Origin: Flagellimonas meridianipacifica
Lineage (GTDB): Bacteria; Bacteroidota; Bacteroidia; Flavobacteriales; Flavobacteriaceae
Length of the DNA: 64,000 nucleotides
NCBI RefSeq assembly: GCF_003001695.1
Contig: NZ_PVYX01000002.1
Coordinates: forward strand, 1,426,001-1,490,000
Direction: 5' to 3'
In this document: in pieces, positions 61,566 to 64,000 of the stretch
How the letters are laid out: every line of letters begins with the position of its first letter
Numbering within the stretch: position 1 is the stretch's first letter
Notes under the pieces: generated by a model
Told to the model about the DNA's origin: nothing
The model's input: the letters and a program-made list of their open reading frames with translations, nothing else
Databases searched by the model: none
Position numbers and translations under genes: made by a program

Positions 61566-63077
61566 TTACATCATGGCTGCAAATTTCTTGGAGATATTGG
61601 AGCGTAATTTACGTTCGTAATCTTCCTCGAGCCATTCTTTGTAGTTTTTGGTATTGTTCATAATACAATAGGAATATTGCCTTACCCTATACTGAATCTC
61701 TTCCTTGAGTTCTTTGGCCAGGATTCTGGCATCAAAAACGTCCTCACTGTTTTCCACACAGATTTGGGCATGTTGTTCAATGCTTCGCTCCAATACCAAC
61801 TTAGACTTCAACCCTTCCGCAAATACCTTTTTGTACTCTGCCTTTATATCAAAATGGATGTTTTCTGATTTACTGAACTTGGCCTTTAATTCATCTGGCA
61901 TTTCATAGACAAACTCGCGTTCAATGTCCTCATCATTTTTGATGTTCTCCAGATAGAAATCCGGGAAATGAAAGATTTCCTGCCAATCTACCGGTGAATC
62001 CCATGGCCCAAACCGTGCAATGTTGTTACCCAAGTCGACAACGTTGAATTCACTTTTGTTAGGAAGCACTCGAGACCCCCTTCCAATCATTTGGAAGTAT
62101 AGCGTCAAAGACCTTGTAGCTCGATTTAGGATTATGGACTCCACAGTAGGTTCATCAAAACCCGTGGTAAGAATACTGACCGAAGTCAAAATAGCATCCG
62201 GGGTTTTGGAAAACCATTCTAATATTTCAGCTCTTTCCGTGGCTGTATTCTTATTATCAAGATGTCTGATATTGTACCCCGCTTTTTTGAAAGTTTCATA
62301 GACGTACAACGAGGTACTGATTCCGTTATTAAAAATTAGCGTTTTGGTTCCTTTGGCCAATTCTTCATAAGCGGCAACCAATTTGCCAAGCATGCTTTGA
62401 TTGCTATAAAACTCGTCTGAAGACTTAACGGTGTAATCGCCGTTTATTCCAATCTTTAACGTCCTTAGGCTAACATCATAATTATATAAATTGGCCTTTG
62501 CTAAAAACTGTTTGTTGATTAAGGATTGAATGGACTCTCCTACAATTAAATGCTTGTAATGGTCCTTCATGGGGAGCTTGATGTTCGAACTTAAAGGCGT
62601 AGCCGTTACCCCGAGTATAGTAGCATTCTCAAAATACTTGAACAGTTTTCTGAAGGAATTATAATGGGCCTCATCAATAATCACCAATCCAATGTTATTG
62701 ATTTGTACTTTTTCTTCTTGCAAACGGTTGTTCAAGGTCTCCACCATGGCCACGAAGCACATATAATCATCTTGGTCATAAAGCTCCTTAACCTCACTGT
62801 TGATGATGGTATTGGTAACCCCAAAACCATTCAACATATTCGAAGTCTGTCTGCTCAGTTCGATTCTGTGAGTTAGAACAATTACCTTTTTTCCAGTTTC
62901 CTGAATATATTGCCTAGCAATTTCGGAGAATACCACTGTTTTACCTCCACCTGTGGGCAACTGGTACAAAATGTTGGTCCCTGCAGGAAGCTCGTGTATT
63001 TGGTTGAAGATTTTTTTCAAATCTTCGTGTTGGTAATCGTAAAGTGTTTTCGTGTTTTTGACCTTTTGTATTTCCAA
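61566..63077 (-). CDS. SF2 DEAD/DEAH-box helicase
   Basis: 503 residues. The start is a TTG at 63077 because no upstream ATG is in frame. RecA-like domain 1: YDYQHEDLKKIF, Walker A LPTGGGKT (40-47), VLTHRIEL, DEAH (135-138), GVTATPL. Domain 2: TLIFNNGIST, ILTTGFDEP, YFQMIGRGSR (motif VI, about 340). The C-terminal 110 residues are helical. This short UvrB/RecG-like SSL2-type helicase stands alone, not with restriction genes. Confidence 0.9.
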   Translation of the reverse strand: MEIQKVKNTKTLYDYQHEDLKKIFNQIHELPAGTNILYQLPTGGGKTVVFSEIARQYIQETGKKVIVLTHRIELSRQTSNMLNGFGVTNTIINSEVKELYDQDDYMCFVAMVETLNNRLQEEKVQINNIGLVIIDEAHYNSFRKLFKYFENATILGVTATPLSSNIKLPMKDHYKHLIVGESIQSLINKQFLAKANLYNYDVSLRTLKIGINGDYTVKSSDEFYSNQSMLGKLVAAYEELAKGTKTLIFNNGISTSLYVYETFKKAGYNIRHLDNKNTATERAEILEWFSKTPDAILTSVSILTTGFDEPTVESIILNRATRSLTLYFQMIGRGSRVLPNKSEFNVVDLGNNIARFGPWDSPVDWQEIFHFPDFYLENIKNDEDIEREFVYEMPDELKAKFSKSENIHFDIKAEYKKVFAEGLKSKLVLERSIEQHAQICVENSEDVFDARILAKELKEEIQYRVRQYSYCIMNNTKNYKEWLEEDYERKLRSNISKKFAAMM

Positions 63078-63312
63078 AAAAAAGGGTGTTAAGTTTTATG
63101 CTGCATCAAACCTTACAAAATTAGTTGTTTTTTACACCTGTTTTCAGGTTTAACATTGCTTTAATATCAATAGACTATTAACAATGTTTTTGCTGATTAA
63201 ATCATAGCGAAAATTCTTCATAACATTTTAATAAGTATCCAAAAATGCGCTTGGAATTGTAATGTGGTTGAAGTAATATCATACCCGGAATAACCTGAAA
63301 CCACTATTTCGT
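63078..63312. other. Divergent promoter region between the helicase and rpoD
   Basis: 235 AT-rich bases that must hold the rpoD and helicase promoters. I cannot name a convincing box. Confidence 0.4.
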
Positions 63313-64000
63313 ATGAGGCAACTGAAGATTGTAAAGCAAGTAACCAACAGAGAGTCCAAATCCCTTGACAAGTACCTACAGGATATCAGTAAAATTGATT
63401 TGATTACCGCCCAGGAAGAGGTGGAACTGGCACAAAGGATTAAAAAAGGAGACCAAGTGGCGTTGGAAAAATTGACAAAGGCCAATCTCAGATTTGTTGT
63501 TTCAGTGGCTAAACAATACCAAAACCAGGGGCTTACCTTGCCAGATTTAATCAATGAAGGGAATTTGGGATTGGTAAAAGCCGCTCAACGATTTGATGAG
63601 ACCCGAGGGTTCAAGTTTATTTCTTACGCAGTTTGGTGGATTAGACAATCTATTTTACAAGCTTTAGCCGAACAAGCGCGAGTGGTTCGCCTTCCATTAA
63701 ATAAAATTGGTACCATTAACCGAATCAAAAAGACATTTTCGTATTTGGAACAGGCCCATGAGCGTCCACCATCTCCCGAGGAAATAGCAAAGGAATTGGA
63801 TATGACTGTCTCTGAAGTGAAACAATCCCTAAAAAATATTGGTCCGCATGTTTCCATGGATGCACCATTGAAAGAGGGAGAAACTTCAAGCTTATACGAT
63901 GTTCTAAATGTGAGTGAGTCCCCAAAACCTGATAAGGGATTGATGCACCAGTCCTTAAACACAGAGATCAACAGAGCTTTAGATACCCTAACACCAAGGG
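63313..64000 (+). CDS. rpoD: Primary RNA polymerase sigma factor (3' end outside window)
   Basis: The first 229 residues are visible and the frame runs off the window. [20 protein letters not shown] opens the protein, as in Bacteroidota RpoD with no region 1.1. Region 1.2 and 2: [56 protein letters not shown], then region 3 with [17 protein letters not shown]. Bacteroidota RpoD recognises TTTG/TAnnTTTG promoters. Confidence 0.96.
   Translation, partial: MRQLKIVKQVTNRESKSLDKYLQDISKIDLITAQEEVELAQRIKKGDQVALEKLTKANLRFVVSVAKQYQNQGLTLPDLINEGNLGLVKAAQRFDETRGFKFISYAVWWIRQSILQALAEQARVVRLPLNKIGTINRIKKTFSYLEQAHERPPSPEEIAKELDMTVSEVKQSLKNIGPHVSMDAPLKEGETSSLYDVLNVSESPKPDKGLMHQSLNTEINRALDTLTPR

Noticed and set aside
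1..64000. CRISPR array, tRNA, rRNA, riboswitch
   Set aside because: No regularly spaced direct repeats, no recognisable cloverleaf or rRNA segment, and no known riboswitch pattern were seen in the intergenic regions.

Overview
This 64 kb window is chromosomal DNA of a member of the Bacteroidota, almost certainly family Flavobacteriaceae; the style of the proteins suggests something near Muricauda, Allomuricauda or Maribacter, which is inference. Supporting signs are the Oar-like TonB-dependent receptor, many outer-membrane-type lipoproteins with short lipoboxes, the short RpoD-type sigma factor without a long N-terminal region, scarce Shine-Dalgarno sequences, and promoters resembling the Bacteroidota TTTG / TAnnTTTG pattern.

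Layout. 1-2.8 kb: the end of a TonB receptor, a Crp/Fnr regulator and a fragment of an SRPBCC gene. 3.3-16.8 kb: an accessory island of eleven genes in three transcription units. It encodes a PcfJ-like protein; then a secreted M48 metalloprotease, a tandem-FHA ABC exporter, a LEA14-like lipoprotein, an ECF sigma factor and a membrane anti-sigma candidate; then a secreted protein, a membrane Sel1-repeat protein, a transmembrane Ser/Thr kinase with a long Sel1-repeat sensor, a PP2C phosphatase and a secreted Cys-rich protein. The same promoter-like element, GATGAC-N14-GTTATA, stands before all three units (3311, 4918, 10851). This makes the island look like one sigma-factor regulon that combines sigma/anti-sigma and Thr-phosphorylation signalling around an ABC exporter. 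It is the best candidate here for an undescribed system.

17.1-22.5 kb: a minus-strand stress operon (monooxygenase-fold protein, two CsbD-like proteins, DUF4136 lipoprotein, HdeD-like membrane protein, DUF2513 protein, frameshifted DUF481 gene). It has a good sigma-54 promoter at 20769-20784, directly downstream of the gene for a GAF-type sigma-54 activator. Two copies of a roughly 215-235 bp element with IS21-like multiple terminal repeats (2906-3140 and 23698-23910) bracket everything from 3.1 to 23.7 kb.

24-41 kb: mixed metabolic and envelope genes, including folE, a sorbosone-dehydrogenase-like lipoprotein, a universal stress protein, dienelactone hydrolase, aldehyde dehydrogenase, Gfo/Idh oxidoreductase, PAF-acetylhydrolase-like esterase, an exported methyltransferase, a sortilin-like beta-propeller protein, an SRPBCC-ArsR pair with two matching operators, and a trehalase beside a GntR regulator. 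41.8-50.4 kb: one nine-gene operon coding for a two-subunit molybdenum hydroxylase and most of its cofactor machinery (moaD, moaA, mobA, moeB, moeA, xdhC, mocA). 50.5-64 kb: VWA lipoprotein, M14 peptidase, cell-wall amidase, 3D-domain lipoprotein, pirin, serine hydrolase, ATP-grasp enzyme, menB, MRJP-like protein, glycosyltransferase, SF2 helicase and the 5' part of rpoD. I saw no rRNA, tRNA or CRISPR array.
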